Source: Christensenella sp. UBA7707 (GTDB taxonomy: Bacteria > Bacillota > Clostridia > Christensenellales > CAG-138). From it: 7,479 bases of DNA. A program made the position numbers and the translations under genes. The stretch is from contig DLFZ01000139.1 in NCBI GenBank assembly GCA_002482435.1, forward strand, positions 1-7,479. The letters run 5' to 3'. The number at the start of each line of letters is the position of its first letter. Position 1 is the first letter of the stretch. Below are positions 1-5,614 of the stretch, piece by piece. A model generated the notes under the pieces. The model made no database searches, was not told the DNA's origin, and saw only the letters and a list, made by a program, of their open reading frames with translations.

Positions 1-233
1 AGCGCGCGCTTCAATGCGCGCGGCTTGCGCCCTCGGCCATCAATGCGCAGCCGTGGGAGTTTTTGCCTGAGGAGAACGGCCTTGCTGTGCTCCGCACCTC
101 CGAAAATTTCGGCCACGGCAGGATCGACTGCGGCATCGCCATGCTCCATGTAGAGCTTGGCGCGGCACATTGCGGCGTATCCGGCGAATGGGAAAAAACG
201 CATGAGGGCAACCTTTTTAAAGCAGCGGTTTGA
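1..233 (+). CDS. Nitroreductase-family protein (TM1586-like), C-terminal fragment
   Basis: This is the 3' end of a gene that begins outside the window; 76 codons are visible, read in the frame starting at base 3, up to TGA at 231-233. The fragment contains APSAINAQPWEF near its start and DCGIAMLHVELGA further on. These resemble the conserved APSa-N-QPW and D-GIA-H stretches of the putative TM1586-type nitroreductase family, which are FMN flavoproteins. The family assignment is from motif memory only, and the substrate cannot be inferred. Family members are usually over 200 residues, so roughly two thirds of the protein is missing. The gene lies 79 bp upstream of rex on the same strand. No clear terminator or rex promoter separates the two, so read-through into rex is possible. 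Alternative: another FMN-dependent oxidoreductase of the nitroreductase superfamily. Confidence 0.62.
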   Translation, partial: RALQCARLAPSAINAQPWEFLPEENGLAVLRTSENFGHGRIDCGIAMLHVELGAAHCGVSGEWEKTHEGNLFKAAV

Positions 234-243
234 ATTTTCTTTT

Positions 244-289
244 GGCGCGGTGCGCCGACTTTACTTTTGAAAAGCGGCGTTTTTGCCGC
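244..289 (+). other. Two small hairpins in the nitroreductase-rex gap
   Basis: The gap holds two perfect 5-bp inverted repeats: GGCGC-GGT-GCGCC (244-256) and GCGGC-GTTTTT-GCCGC (274-289). Neither is followed by a run of T, so neither is a convincing intrinsic terminator. They could be weak terminators of the upstream gene, mRNA processing or stability elements, or chance. No -35/-10 pair with acceptable spacing was found here for rex; a TTGAAA at 267-272 lacks a matching -10. Confidence 0.25.
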
Positions 290-312
290 AAAATGTTTGA
301 AGGAGGGTTTGT

Positions 313-945
313 ATGCAGTCCGAACGCGTATCTGAGGCGGTCATCCGCAGGCTTCCGCGCTATTACAGACATCTTTTGCAACTGAAGGCAGACGGGGTGG
401 AGAGGATTTCATCGGGGAGTCTTGCGCAGCAAATGCGCCTGAATGCCTCGCAGGTACGGCAGGACTTCAACTGCTTCGGCGGCTTTGGGCAACAGGGCTA
501 CGGTTACAAGGTGGATGTTTTGCTGGCGGAAATCAAAAATATCCTGTCGCTCAACGGCAAATATAAGGTTGTAATCGTGGGCGCGGGCAACATCGGTCAG
601 GCGCTTGCGCATTTCGAGGGGTTTGAGAAAGACGGTTTCTCCGTGGTGGCGCTTTTTGACGTCGATGAAAAACTTGTGGGCCAGGAAATCAACGGCAAGC
701 CCGTACTGCATGTGGACAAGCTTGATGCATACATCCGCGAGAACGGTGCCGACATCGGTGTAATTGCCGCGCGCCGCAGCGCCGCGCAGGAAATTGCCGA
801 CCGCATGGCACAGGCGGGCATTGGCGGCATTTGGAATTTCGCACCCGTGGATGTGGTAGCTTCGGTTCCCGTCGAACAGGTGCACATGAGCGACAGCATC
901 ATCTGCCTTTCCTACAAAATGGCGCATAAGGAAACGGCGGAGTAA
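313..945 (+). CDS. rex: Redox-sensing transcriptional repressor Rex
   Basis: Rex is a cytoplasmic dimeric repressor that senses the NADH/NAD+ ratio. In the family, NADH binding releases it from operators in front of fermentation and respiration genes. The 210-residue product has the normal family length. An N-terminal winged helix covers about residues 5-80, with the conserved segment RQDFNCFGGFGQQGYGY at 49-65, the clostridial form of this motif. A Rossmann domain follows, with VGAGNIG (89-95) as the dinucleotide loop and FDVD (115-118) ending strand beta-2; the acidic residue fits NADH preference. The C-terminal helix region (about 190-203) contains the swapped-helix sequence seen in Rex dimers. 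The ATG at 313 has AGGAGG at 301-306, six bases upstream, which fixes the start. Rex often represses its own gene, but no TTGTGA-N-TCACAA type site is visible upstream, so its targets probably lie elsewhere. A strong terminator follows at 996-1033. Confidence 0.97.
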   Translation: MQSERVSEAVIRRLPRYYRHLLQLKADGVERISSGSLAQQMRLNASQVRQDFNCFGGFGQQGYGYKVDVLLAEIKNILSLNGKYKVVIVGAGNIGQALAHFEGFEKDGFSVVALFDVDEKLVGQEINGKPVLHVDKLDAYIRENGADIGVIAARRSAAQEIADRMAQAGIGGIWNFAPVDVVASVPVEQVHMSDSIICLSYKMAHKETAE

Positions 946-995
946 GAGGCAAAATAAACCTACAGCTCGAAAAGCGTGGCTTTTATAAAACAACG

Positions 996-1033
996 AACAG
1001 GTCCGGCTCTGTGAAGAAGCCGGACCTGTTTTT
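996..1033 (+). terminator. Rho-independent terminator after rex, possibly bidirectional
   Basis: A perfect 13-bp stem (AACAGGTCCGGCT at 996-1008 pairing with AGCCGGACCTGTT at 1018-1030) with a 9-base loop runs into TTTTT (1029-1033) on the + strand. It lies 50 bp after the rex stop. On the - strand the stem is followed by a moderately T-rich stretch (CGTTGTTTTA), so it may also stop the convergent methyltransferase transcript that ends at 1063. Confidence 0.93.
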
Positions 1034-1062
1034 CTTAAATGATACCGTTACGAAACAACATC

Positions 1063-2244
1063 CTATTCCAATCGGTAAAAGCCCATTTTCCCCTGTGCAT
1101 CGCACGCGTGCAGGACGGTAGGCGTGTCTGCCGCAAAGGTGAGCGCGCTTGTGGCGCGCGGTGAAAACGCGTAGGCCGCGGGCGAAAAAATGCCTTCCGT
1201 CACGCGCCCTACGGCAAGGTATGCAAGCGGTGTGCCGCCTTCGTAAACGAGCTTTTTTACGCCGCCTTCTTCCTTTACGGAAACTTGTGGCTCTTGCTCA
1301 AGCCGCATCGATTCGCGGTAGCTCAAGCGCATCTCATGGCTTTTTTCAAGAAACGAAGCAGCGTTTCCCGCAACGAGAAGCCGCTTGCGGAAGGTTAAAA
1401 GGGAAAGTGGCGAGGCATCGAGCGCAAGATAATTTCTGTTGAGCTTTGCGCACACGGCGGAGGTGGTGCCGCTTCCCGCGAACAGATCCGCCACTAGGTC
1501 GCCCTCGCGGGAGGAAGCCAAAATGATGCGTTTTAAAAGCGCTTCGGGTTTTTGTGTGGCGTAACCCGTGCGCTCCGGGTCGCGCTGGTGCAAATGCTCG
1601 ATGTCGTCCCATACATCGCCCGGGAAAACAAGGGAGTCTTCGTAATATTTGTAGGTTTTTGAGCCGGAGCGGATGGAGAAGTAAATCCGCCCGTCCGCGT
1701 CGATGCGGCGCTTCATGTGGTTGCGCGGCTGCGCGCCGCGCGGCGCACCGACCGATGAAATATCGAAGTAGACCTTGGGTGAACGCCTGTAAAAAAGAAT
1801 GGTGTCGTGCTTGCGCGAATAATGCCGCGTGGAGCGGCCTCCGGATTTGTACGACCATATGATCTCGTTCATAAAGCCGTTTTCGCCGAAAAGCTCGTCG
1901 AGCAAAAGCTTAACGCGCGCACCCATGCGGTAGTCGATGTGTACATAAATGCTGCCGGATGGCGCAAGCATTTCTCTGCATGTCGTAAGCGCAAGCCGCA
2001 TGAGAGATAGGTAATCGTCAAGGCTGAGCGCGTCGTCGTAAGCGGCGGTGGGTTCCTGCCGCGCGGACTTGCTCATCAAAAACCGCGATCCGGTGCAAAA
2101 CGGCGGGTCAAGATAGATAAGCTGCACTTTGCCCCTGTATTCCCGCGCAAGCGCGGCGGCGTTTTGCTCGAGTGTTCCCGACACAAAAAGACCGGGCCCG
2201 CCCGTGGCGTGCATTTCCCCAAAACAGTTTACGGCGCGCAGCAT
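1063..2244 (-). CDS. Site-specific DNA methyltransferase, beta class (N6-adenine or N4-cytosine)
   Basis: This 393-residue protein should transfer a methyl group from S-adenosylmethionine to the amino group of adenine (or cytosine) in a specific DNA sequence. Catalytic motif IV is LDPPF (residues 45-49) and precedes motif I, VADLFAGSGTT (251-261), the SAM-binding loop. Motif X, GYATQKPEALLKRII (227-241), lies just before motif I. This order defines the beta class, as in type III Mod subunits. SIYVHIDYR (98-106) follows the catalytic motif. The probable target-recognition region is about 130-226, which is short. From about 295 to the end is a tail of roughly 100 residues that I cannot assign. 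The start is supported by GGGAGGG (2253-2259, read on the - strand), eight bases before the ATG. No restriction endonuclease or helicase gene lies on either side (rex and a GntR regulator), so it looks solitary. Base composition looks like its neighbours. N6-adenine is more likely than N4-cytosine, but sequence alone does not decide. Confidence 0.9.
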   Translation of the reverse strand: MLRAVNCFGEMHATGGPGLFVSGTLEQNAAALAREYRGKVQLIYLDPPFCTGSRFLMSKSARQEPTAAYDDALSLDDYLSLMRLALTTCREMLAPSGSIYVHIDYRMGARVKLLLDELFGENGFMNEIIWSYKSGGRSTRHYSRKHDTILFYRRSPKVYFDISSVGAPRGAQPRNHMKRRIDADGRIYFSIRSGSKTYKYYEDSLVFPGDVWDDIEHLHQRDPERTGYATQKPEALLKRIILASSREGDLVADLFAGSGTTSAVCAKLNRNYLALDASPLSLLTFRKRLLVAGNAASFLEKSHEMRLSYRESMRLEQEPQVSVKEEGGVKKLVYEGGTPLAYLAVGRVTEGIFSPAAYAFSPRATSALTFAADTPTVLHACDAQGKMGFYRLE

Positions 2245-2386
2245 ATGACAATCCCTCCCATGCTTAAGGCGAGGGAAGTTGAACCCCTGCGCCCCTCGTC
2301 TTATGTGAACGCTCCCCCAAAGAGAGCTTTCAAAACGCTATGGATAAAAGAAAAACACAGGATGCGGTTTTTGGGAACGAATTAAG

Positions 2387-2414
2387 AAAAATCCCTGCCG
2401 CTGGGGGGCAGGGA
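2387..2414 (-). terminator. Rho-independent terminator after the GntR gene
   Basis: Read on the - strand, TCCCTGCC (2414-2407) pairs with GGCAGGGA (2399-2392) across a 7-base loop, followed by TTTTT (2391-2387). It begins 7 bp after the GntR stop codon. It separates that gene from the methyltransferase on the same strand, so the two are probably not one operon. Confidence 0.92.
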
Positions 2415-2421
2415 AATAAAG

Positions 2422-3066
2422 TCAGTTTTCGCTTTTATGCGTTACGTTCATGATGTGGGCTTCCATAAGAGCCTTTGCATCGGCGCAGCGGTGCTCCTCA
2501 ATGGCGCTGAAAATGGCGCGGTGCTCCTCGAGCGACTTGTGCGTGCGTTCCGGCACCTTTAGCGAACTTCGCCGTACCCTTTGCGCGTTTTGGTGGAGCG
2601 AAGCGAGAATATGCCGCAGGGTGCGCGAGTTGCTTGCGGCAAAAATGATGTCGTGGAACTGCGTGTCGAGCCGCGCAAGGTTTTCCGCGTCATTTTTGCG
2701 CGTGTAAAGCTCCATCAGCTCCATTGTTTCGGCCAGCCTGGAAAGCTTATCCTTGTCGATGCGCTCGGCTGCCCAATAAGCTGCCTGCCCTTCAAGGAGC
2801 AGGCGTACGGTGAAAATATCTTCAATGTCGTGGCTGGAAATGCCCTGCACCATCACCCCTCGGTTGGGGATGGAAACCACAAGATCCTCAAGTTCGAGCT
2901 GTTTGAGCGCTTCGCGTATGGGCGTGCGGCTCATATCCAGTTCTTCGGCGAGTTTCACTTCGATGAGGTAATCGCCCGTATTGTAGCGCCCCTCGATGAT
3001 GTCATCGCGAATGTGCTTGTAGGCTTTGGAGGTTAGGGATTGTTTGTCATTCGGATCGAAAGACAT
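2422..3066 (-). CDS. GntR-family transcriptional regulator, FadR subfamily (FCD domain)
   Basis: A 214-residue DNA-binding regulator. The N-terminal winged helix-turn-helix is at about residues 10-75: AYKHIRDDIIEGRY opens it and MSRTPIREALKQLELE (45-60) is the recognition-helix signature of GntR proteins. The C-terminal FCD ligand domain covers about 81-207. Its usual metal-site residues are present: D134 and H138 (LDTQFH), H182 (EEHRAI) and H204 (MEAHI). FCD regulators commonly respond to small carboxylic or sugar acids; the ligand here is unknown. The frame is open upstream to 3147, but the ATG at 3066 is chosen because AAGGAGG (3074-3080) lies seven bases before it and a promoter overlaps the longer alternative. 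The neighbours (a solitary methyltransferase with its own ribosome binding site, and a divergent envelope protein gene) are not typical catabolic targets, so the regulon cannot be read from context. Autoregulation is plausible. Confidence 0.94.
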   Translation of the reverse strand: MSFDPNDKQSLTSKAYKHIRDDIIEGRYNTGDYLIEVKLAEELDMSRTPIREALKQLELEDLVVSIPNRGVMVQGISSHDIEDIFTVRLLLEGQAAYWAAERIDKDKLSRLAETMELMELYTRKNDAENLARLDTQFHDIIFAASNSRTLRHILASLHQNAQRVRRSSLKVPERTHKSLEEHRAIFSAIEEHRCADAKALMEAHIMNVTHKSEN

Positions 3067-3073
3067 AGTACAT

Positions 3074-3080
3074 CCTCCTT
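3074..3080 (-). promoter_or_regulatory. Ribosome binding site fixing the GntR start
   Basis: AAGGAGG on the - strand lies seven bases before the ATG at 3066. It rules against the longer in-frame start at 3147. An ATG at 3073-3071 abuts the Shine-Dalgarno sequence and is out of frame, so it is not used. Confidence 0.9.
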
Positions 3081-3091
3081 TATCAAAATAT

Positions 3092-3120
3092 ATTGTACAC
3101 GAAAAGCAAAAAAGCTTCAA
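3092..3120 (-). promoter_or_regulatory. Sigma-A type promoter of the GntR gene
   Basis: On the - strand, TTGAAG (3120-3115) and TACAAT (3097-3092) are separated by exactly 17 bases. The transcript would start near 3085, giving a leader of under 20 bases that contains just the ribosome binding site. The -10 box is part of TCGTGTACAA (3103-3094), an imperfect dyad of TNGT-N2-ACNA form that might be an autoregulatory operator; that part is inference. Confidence 0.8.
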
Positions 3121-3214
3121 GCGATTCAAGAGCCGCTCGCATGCCATGTGGCGGTGTTTTCTTACTTTTTTAACAAAATTCGCGCAGTCTTTGGCGCGTG
3201 AAAAAAAGAGCGGG

Positions 3215-3240
3215 TGAAAACGGGCGGCAAAGCGTTTTCA
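3215..3240. repeat. Inverted repeat in the gntR-vanW divergent region
   Basis: TGAAAACG (3215-3222) and CGTTTTCA (3233-3240) form a perfect 8-bp inverted repeat with a 10-base spacer, followed by TCTTTTTA. It lies upstream of both divergent genes, about 95 bp above the GntR -35 box and 78 bp before the VanW start. It may be an operator or a hairpin. A 9-base direct repeat GGCGCGTGA flanks it (3193-3201 and 3261-3269). Function is not established. Confidence 0.4.
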
Positions 3241-3251
3241 TCTTTTTACAT

Positions 3252-3280
3252 GTGAAAAGCGGCGCGTGATTGCGCATACT
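3252..3280 (+). promoter_or_regulatory. Weak candidate promoter for the VanW gene
   Basis: GTGAAA (3252-3257) and CATACT (3275-3280), separated by 17 bases, each match the consensus at four of six positions. It is the best pair seen between the divergent regulator and the VanW gene, but could be chance. Confidence 0.25.
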
Positions 3281-3317
3281 AACGCCATCACTTTTGTGAT
3301 TGGATGTGGTGTTTGTT

Positions 3318-4730
3318 TTGAAACGAGGTACATACAAAAAAACTTTGCTGTTTTTGCTCCTTGCGTTGCTTTGCGTGGCGGCATGCGCATGCGGCAGCGG
3401 GGTAGGAAGCGCGCAGGCGGAGGAGCTCAGTGCGCTCACGCTTGGCGAAAACATTTTTGTGGACGGGGTAAACGTATCCAACATGCGTTTTGACGCCGCG
3501 GTTGCCGCGCTCGACGAGACGCATGCGAAAATGAGCGCGGCGCTTAACTTTACGGTGATCATAGACGGTGAGGAGGTTCTCATCAACGGCGCGCGGCTCC
3601 CCATCGCTTACAATACAAAAGAAGTGCTTCAGTCTGCCGCAGCACTCAAAAAATATTATCCGCAAAAAAATACGCCACGTACGTTTTCCTGTACGGTGAG
3701 CGCGGATGCGGAGGCGCTGCGCGCAGTACTGCAAACGTTGCTTTCCCCCTACAACATCGCGCCGCAAAACGCATCGGCCTCTTTCGACCCAAACGCCGAG
3801 GGGCGCTTTCAATACGCTTTGGAGCAAAACGGGCGGCAAATCGACGTAGTGCCGCTTGCTGCGCAAATGAAGGCCGCGATTGAGGGCGGCGGAGAAACAT
3901 GCTTTGAAGCGGCAATCCAAACGCTTTCCCCAACGTATACGCTTGCCATGGCAAAGGCGGATCACGCGCTTGTATCGGAGTTTTCCACCTCGTTTAAGGG
4001 GAGCGTTTACGGCAAAAAGAACCGCGTTTTCAACATAGAAAAGGCAGCCTCACTCATCAACGGCATAATCGTTGCACCGGGCGCCGAGTTCGATATGAAC
4101 CTCACCATCGGCGACCGCAACGCGGAAAACGGTTGGAAAGAAGCCGCCGCCATCCGTGACGCGACGTATGTGCAGGAGTATGGCGGCGGCGTATGTCAGG
4201 TTTCTACCACCCTTTACAACGCCGTTTTGATGGCTGATCTTTCGGTAACGGAACGTTGGCATCATTCGTGGCCGCTCGGTTATGTACCCATCGGCCGCGA
4301 CGCCACCATCAGTACAGGCGGGCCGAACTTCAAATTTCAAAACAACACAGCGGCGAACATTGTTATCTGCTCGTACGTGAACGAGGAAGACAAAACCATC
4401 CATGTGGAGCTTTATGGGCGAAAAAACGAAGCCGGTGTAACCATCAAGCTCAAGTCCTACAAAGTGCAAACGCTTGAAAGCCTCGGTGAGGACTTGATTT
4501 TGGATGATACACTGCCCTACAACACGCGCGAGGTGGTGCGGGAAGAGCGGATCGGCAGCGTTGCGGAAACCTATAAGGAATATTACGACGCGGCGGGGAA
4601 CCTCGTAAACAAGGTGCTTGTGGTGCGCGACAAATACCGTTCGGTAAAGGGGATTTCCATGGTTTCGAGGGATCTCTACTATGGCTACACGGTTTTGCCA
4701 AATGCCCCGCAAATTGCGGATGCGCCGTAA
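3318..4730 (+). CDS. VanW-family secreted envelope protein (YoaR-like)
   Basis: From TTG at 3318 the product has 470 residues. Residues 1-34 form a signal peptide: MKRGTYKK, a hydrophobic core, then SAQA before EE, a good signal peptidase I site. VAAC (20-23) could instead be a lipobox, so a lipoprotein is possible. A YoaR-type putative peptidoglycan-binding domain covers about 45-190. The VanW domain is at about 222-367, with FNIEKAASLINGIIVAPG, the hallmark GGGVCQVSTTLYN (289-301), and ERWHHSW with GRDATIS. A G5-like tail follows at about 391-450. VanW occurs in some vancomycin-resistance clusters, but its biochemistry is unresolved; no other van gene is present, so resistance should not be inferred. 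No ATG fits: TTG at 3300 is in frame but has no ribosome binding site, whereas 3318 has a weak GGTG (3308-3311) at suitable spacing and gives a compact signal peptide. A shared terminator follows. Confidence 0.92.
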   Translation: MKRGTYKKTLLFLLLALLCVAACACGSGVGSAQAEELSALTLGENIFVDGVNVSNMRFDAAVAALDETHAKMSAALNFTVIIDGEEVLINGARLPIAYNTKEVLQSAAALKKYYPQKNTPRTFSCTVSADAEALRAVLQTLLSPYNIAPQNASASFDPNAEGRFQYALEQNGRQIDVVPLAAQMKAAIEGGGETCFEAAIQTLSPTYTLAMAKADHALVSEFSTSFKGSVYGKKNRVFNIEKAASLINGIIVAPGAEFDMNLTIGDRNAENGWKEAAAIRDATYVQEYGGGVCQVSTTLYNAVLMADLSVTERWHHSWPLGYVPIGRDATISTGGPNFKFQNNTAANIVICSYVNEEDKTIHVELYGRKNEAGVTIKLKSYKVQTLESLGEDLILDDTLPYNTREVVREERIGSVAETYKEYYDAAGNLVNKVLVVRDKYRSVKGISMVSRDLYYGYTVLPNAPQIADAP

Positions 4731-4744
4731 ATGGAGGCATAAAC

Positions 4745-4780
4745 AAAGCCCTTTCGGATGTTCGGTCCGGAAGGGCTTTT
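4745..4780. terminator. Shared convergent terminator (VanW gene and pgsA-like gene)
   Basis: A 14-bp stem (4745-4758 with 4766-4779; one G-U pair, 7-base loop) sits between convergent stop codons at 4730 and 4795. On the + strand it ends in TTTT. On the - strand the stem is followed by GTTTAT. It therefore probably acts in both directions, more strongly on the + strand. Confidence 0.87.
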
Positions 4781-4794
4781 GTAAAAAAGACAGT

Positions 4795-5340
4795 TTAACT
4801 TGCTTTGCTTTTTTCTCGCAGGGCAAATACCTGCCGCTTCGCGTAATGGAACAACGCAACAAACGCAAGAACGATGGAGATGCCGAACAAGATCAAATAC
4901 AGCGAGCCGATTTTTTCAAATTCGGGAAAATGCCGCAGGATCGCCGTCACCACGCTGGCTGTAAAAAAGCCCGCCGCGAACTTGCCTACCCAGTCCGCAT
5001 ACACAACGACTTCCTTGGTGTAAAGAAACAGCCCGCCAATGACCATGATGGCTTCTTTTCCGACAATGAGAATGAGCATCCAAAGCGGCAGCCATCCGTT
5101 GAGGTAAAAGCTGACGACCGCAGTGATGAGCATCGCCTTGTCCGCCAAAGGATCCAGCACCTTGCCGACGTTGGAGATCCAGTTGTTTCGGCGCGCAAGA
5201 TAGCCGTCCACAAGATCGCTCAAAAACGCGAGAAGGTACACAACAAGGCATGCCGCGTAACGTTCGTTCGCGTAAAAATAAATGAATACGCCTACCATCA
5301 GCAGCCGTATTCCCGAAATAATGTTTGGTATGTGCCTCAT
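4795..5340 (-). CDS. pgsA: CDP-alcohol phosphatidyltransferase, PgsA-like
   Basis: A 181-residue integral membrane enzyme of the CDP-alcohol phosphotransferase family. The full signature D-x2-D-G-x2-A-R-x8-G-x3-D-x3-D is present: D42, D45, G46, A49, R50, G59, D63 and D67, in the stretch SDLVDGYLAR to VLDPLADK. These aspartates bind the divalent metals and act in catalysis. The N-terminus RHIPNIISGIRLL resembles the PgsA opening (IPN-x-IT-x-R). Several hydrophobic segments (about 12-24, 29-42, 70-90, 92-107, 118-135, 146-165) fit six membrane helices. The likely reaction is CDP-diacylglycerol plus glycerol 3-phosphate to phosphatidylglycerophosphate plus CMP, the committed step to phosphatidylglycerol. 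Cardiolipin synthase-type or inositol-type members share the motif, so the acceptor is uncertain. The ribosome binding site is weak (GAGG at 5352-5355, eleven bases from the ATG), but the N-terminal motif supports this start. It has its own promoter and is monocistronic. Confidence 0.85.
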   Translation of the reverse strand: MRHIPNIISGIRLLMVGVFIYFYANERYAACLVVYLLAFLSDLVDGYLARRNNWISNVGKVLDPLADKAMLITAVVSFYLNGWLPLWMLILIVGKEAIMVIGGLFLYTKEVVVYADWVGKFAAGFFTASVVTAILRHFPEFEKIGSLYLILFGISIVLAFVALFHYAKRQVFALREKSKAS

Positions 5341-5380
5341 GGCGCGGAAAACCTCATGCTTCCATTATTGGTAGACTGTT

Positions 5381-5393
5381 ATTGTAACACAAT
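5381..5393. promoter_or_regulatory. Candidate operator: 13-bp dyad on the pgsA-like -10 box
   Basis: ATTGT-AAC-ACAAT is a perfect 5+5 inverted repeat with a 3-base centre, covering the -10 element of the pgsA-like promoter. It matches the TNGT-N3-ACNA pattern reported for FadR-subfamily GntR regulators. A repressor bound here would block RNA polymerase. Part of one arm is supplied by the -10 hexamer itself, so chance is possible. Confidence 0.4.
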
Positions 5394-5410
5394 TCGGCGC
5401 TTTTTGCCAA
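5381..5410 (-). promoter_or_regulatory. Promoter of the pgsA-like gene
   Basis: On the - strand, TTGGCA (5410-5405) and TACAAT (5386-5381) are 18 bases apart, and TGT directly before the -10 gives an extended -10 (TGn). Each hexamer differs from consensus at one position. Transcription would start near 5374, leaving a leader of about 34 bases. Confidence 0.83.
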
Positions 5411-5429
5411 CGGCTAAGGTGAAACGGTA

Positions 5430-5448
5430 CACAAACGCATATTTTGTG
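5430..5448. repeat. Inverted repeat CACAAA-N7-TTTGTG
   Basis: A perfect 6-bp inverted repeat with a 7-base spacer in the divergent region between the pgsA-like gene and the persulfide reductase gene. The arms are in the opposite order to a Rex operator (TTGTG...CACAA), so it is not a Rex site. It could be an operator for an unknown regulator. No further structure or gene is evident between 5449 and 5515. Confidence 0.3.
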
Positions 5449-5540
5449 CAGGAATGCCACTTGTCTTTACGGCGAAAAAATTACCAGCCTGAAAAAAGCA
5501 CTTTTTGCGTGATAATGTTACATTCACACGAAACGAGCTT

Positions 5541-5549
5541 TGTTATAAT
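5541..5549 (+). promoter_or_regulatory. Extended -10 promoter of the persulfide reductase gene
   Basis: TGTTATAAT at 5541-5549 is a perfect extended -10 (TGn plus TATAAT). The -35 region is poor: the hexamer at 17-base spacing is CATTCA (5521-5526). Transcription would start near 5556, leaving a leader of about 59 bases that includes the ribosome binding site. A weak -35 with a strong extended -10 suggests the promoter may depend on an activator. Confidence 0.75.
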
Positions 5550-5614
5550 AAAATCAAATTTACAAACTGCGGCGCTTTGCGCATGTTTAAGCAATCAACA
5601 AACGGAGGATAGGC

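Noticed and set aside
409..993. A 194-codon open frame on the - strand across rex
   Set aside because: It is antisense to a full-length Rex, with no ribosome binding site or domain; it arises from the codon bias of the real gene.
3067..3147. N-terminal extension of the GntR regulator from the ATG at 3147
   Set aside because: The extension overlaps the promoter and the ribosome binding site, is rich in Cys and Phe, and has no counterpart in the winged-helix family; the ATG at 3066 fits far better.
3254..3264. An 11-base match GAAAAGCGGCG shared with 269-279, upstream of rex
   Set aside because: Several 11-base matches are expected by chance in a window of this size, and the two copies sit at different distances from their genes.
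3318..4730. Vancomycin resistance determinant
   Set aside because: VanW-domain proteins are widespread in Clostridia outside resistance clusters. No vanA/B-type ligase, vanH, vanX or VanRS regulator is present.
4050..4868. A 272-codon open frame on the - strand inside the VanW gene
   Set aside because: It is a shadow of the VanW domain coding sequence. The opposite strand carries recognised motifs, and this frame has none.
5509..5527. GTGA-N11-TCAC as a Rex or CRP/FNR operator
   Set aside because: The half-site spacing is wrong for Rex (TTGTGA-N6-TCACAA) and for CRP/FNR, and the inner and outer bases are not symmetric. It is kept only as an unassigned dyad in the findings.
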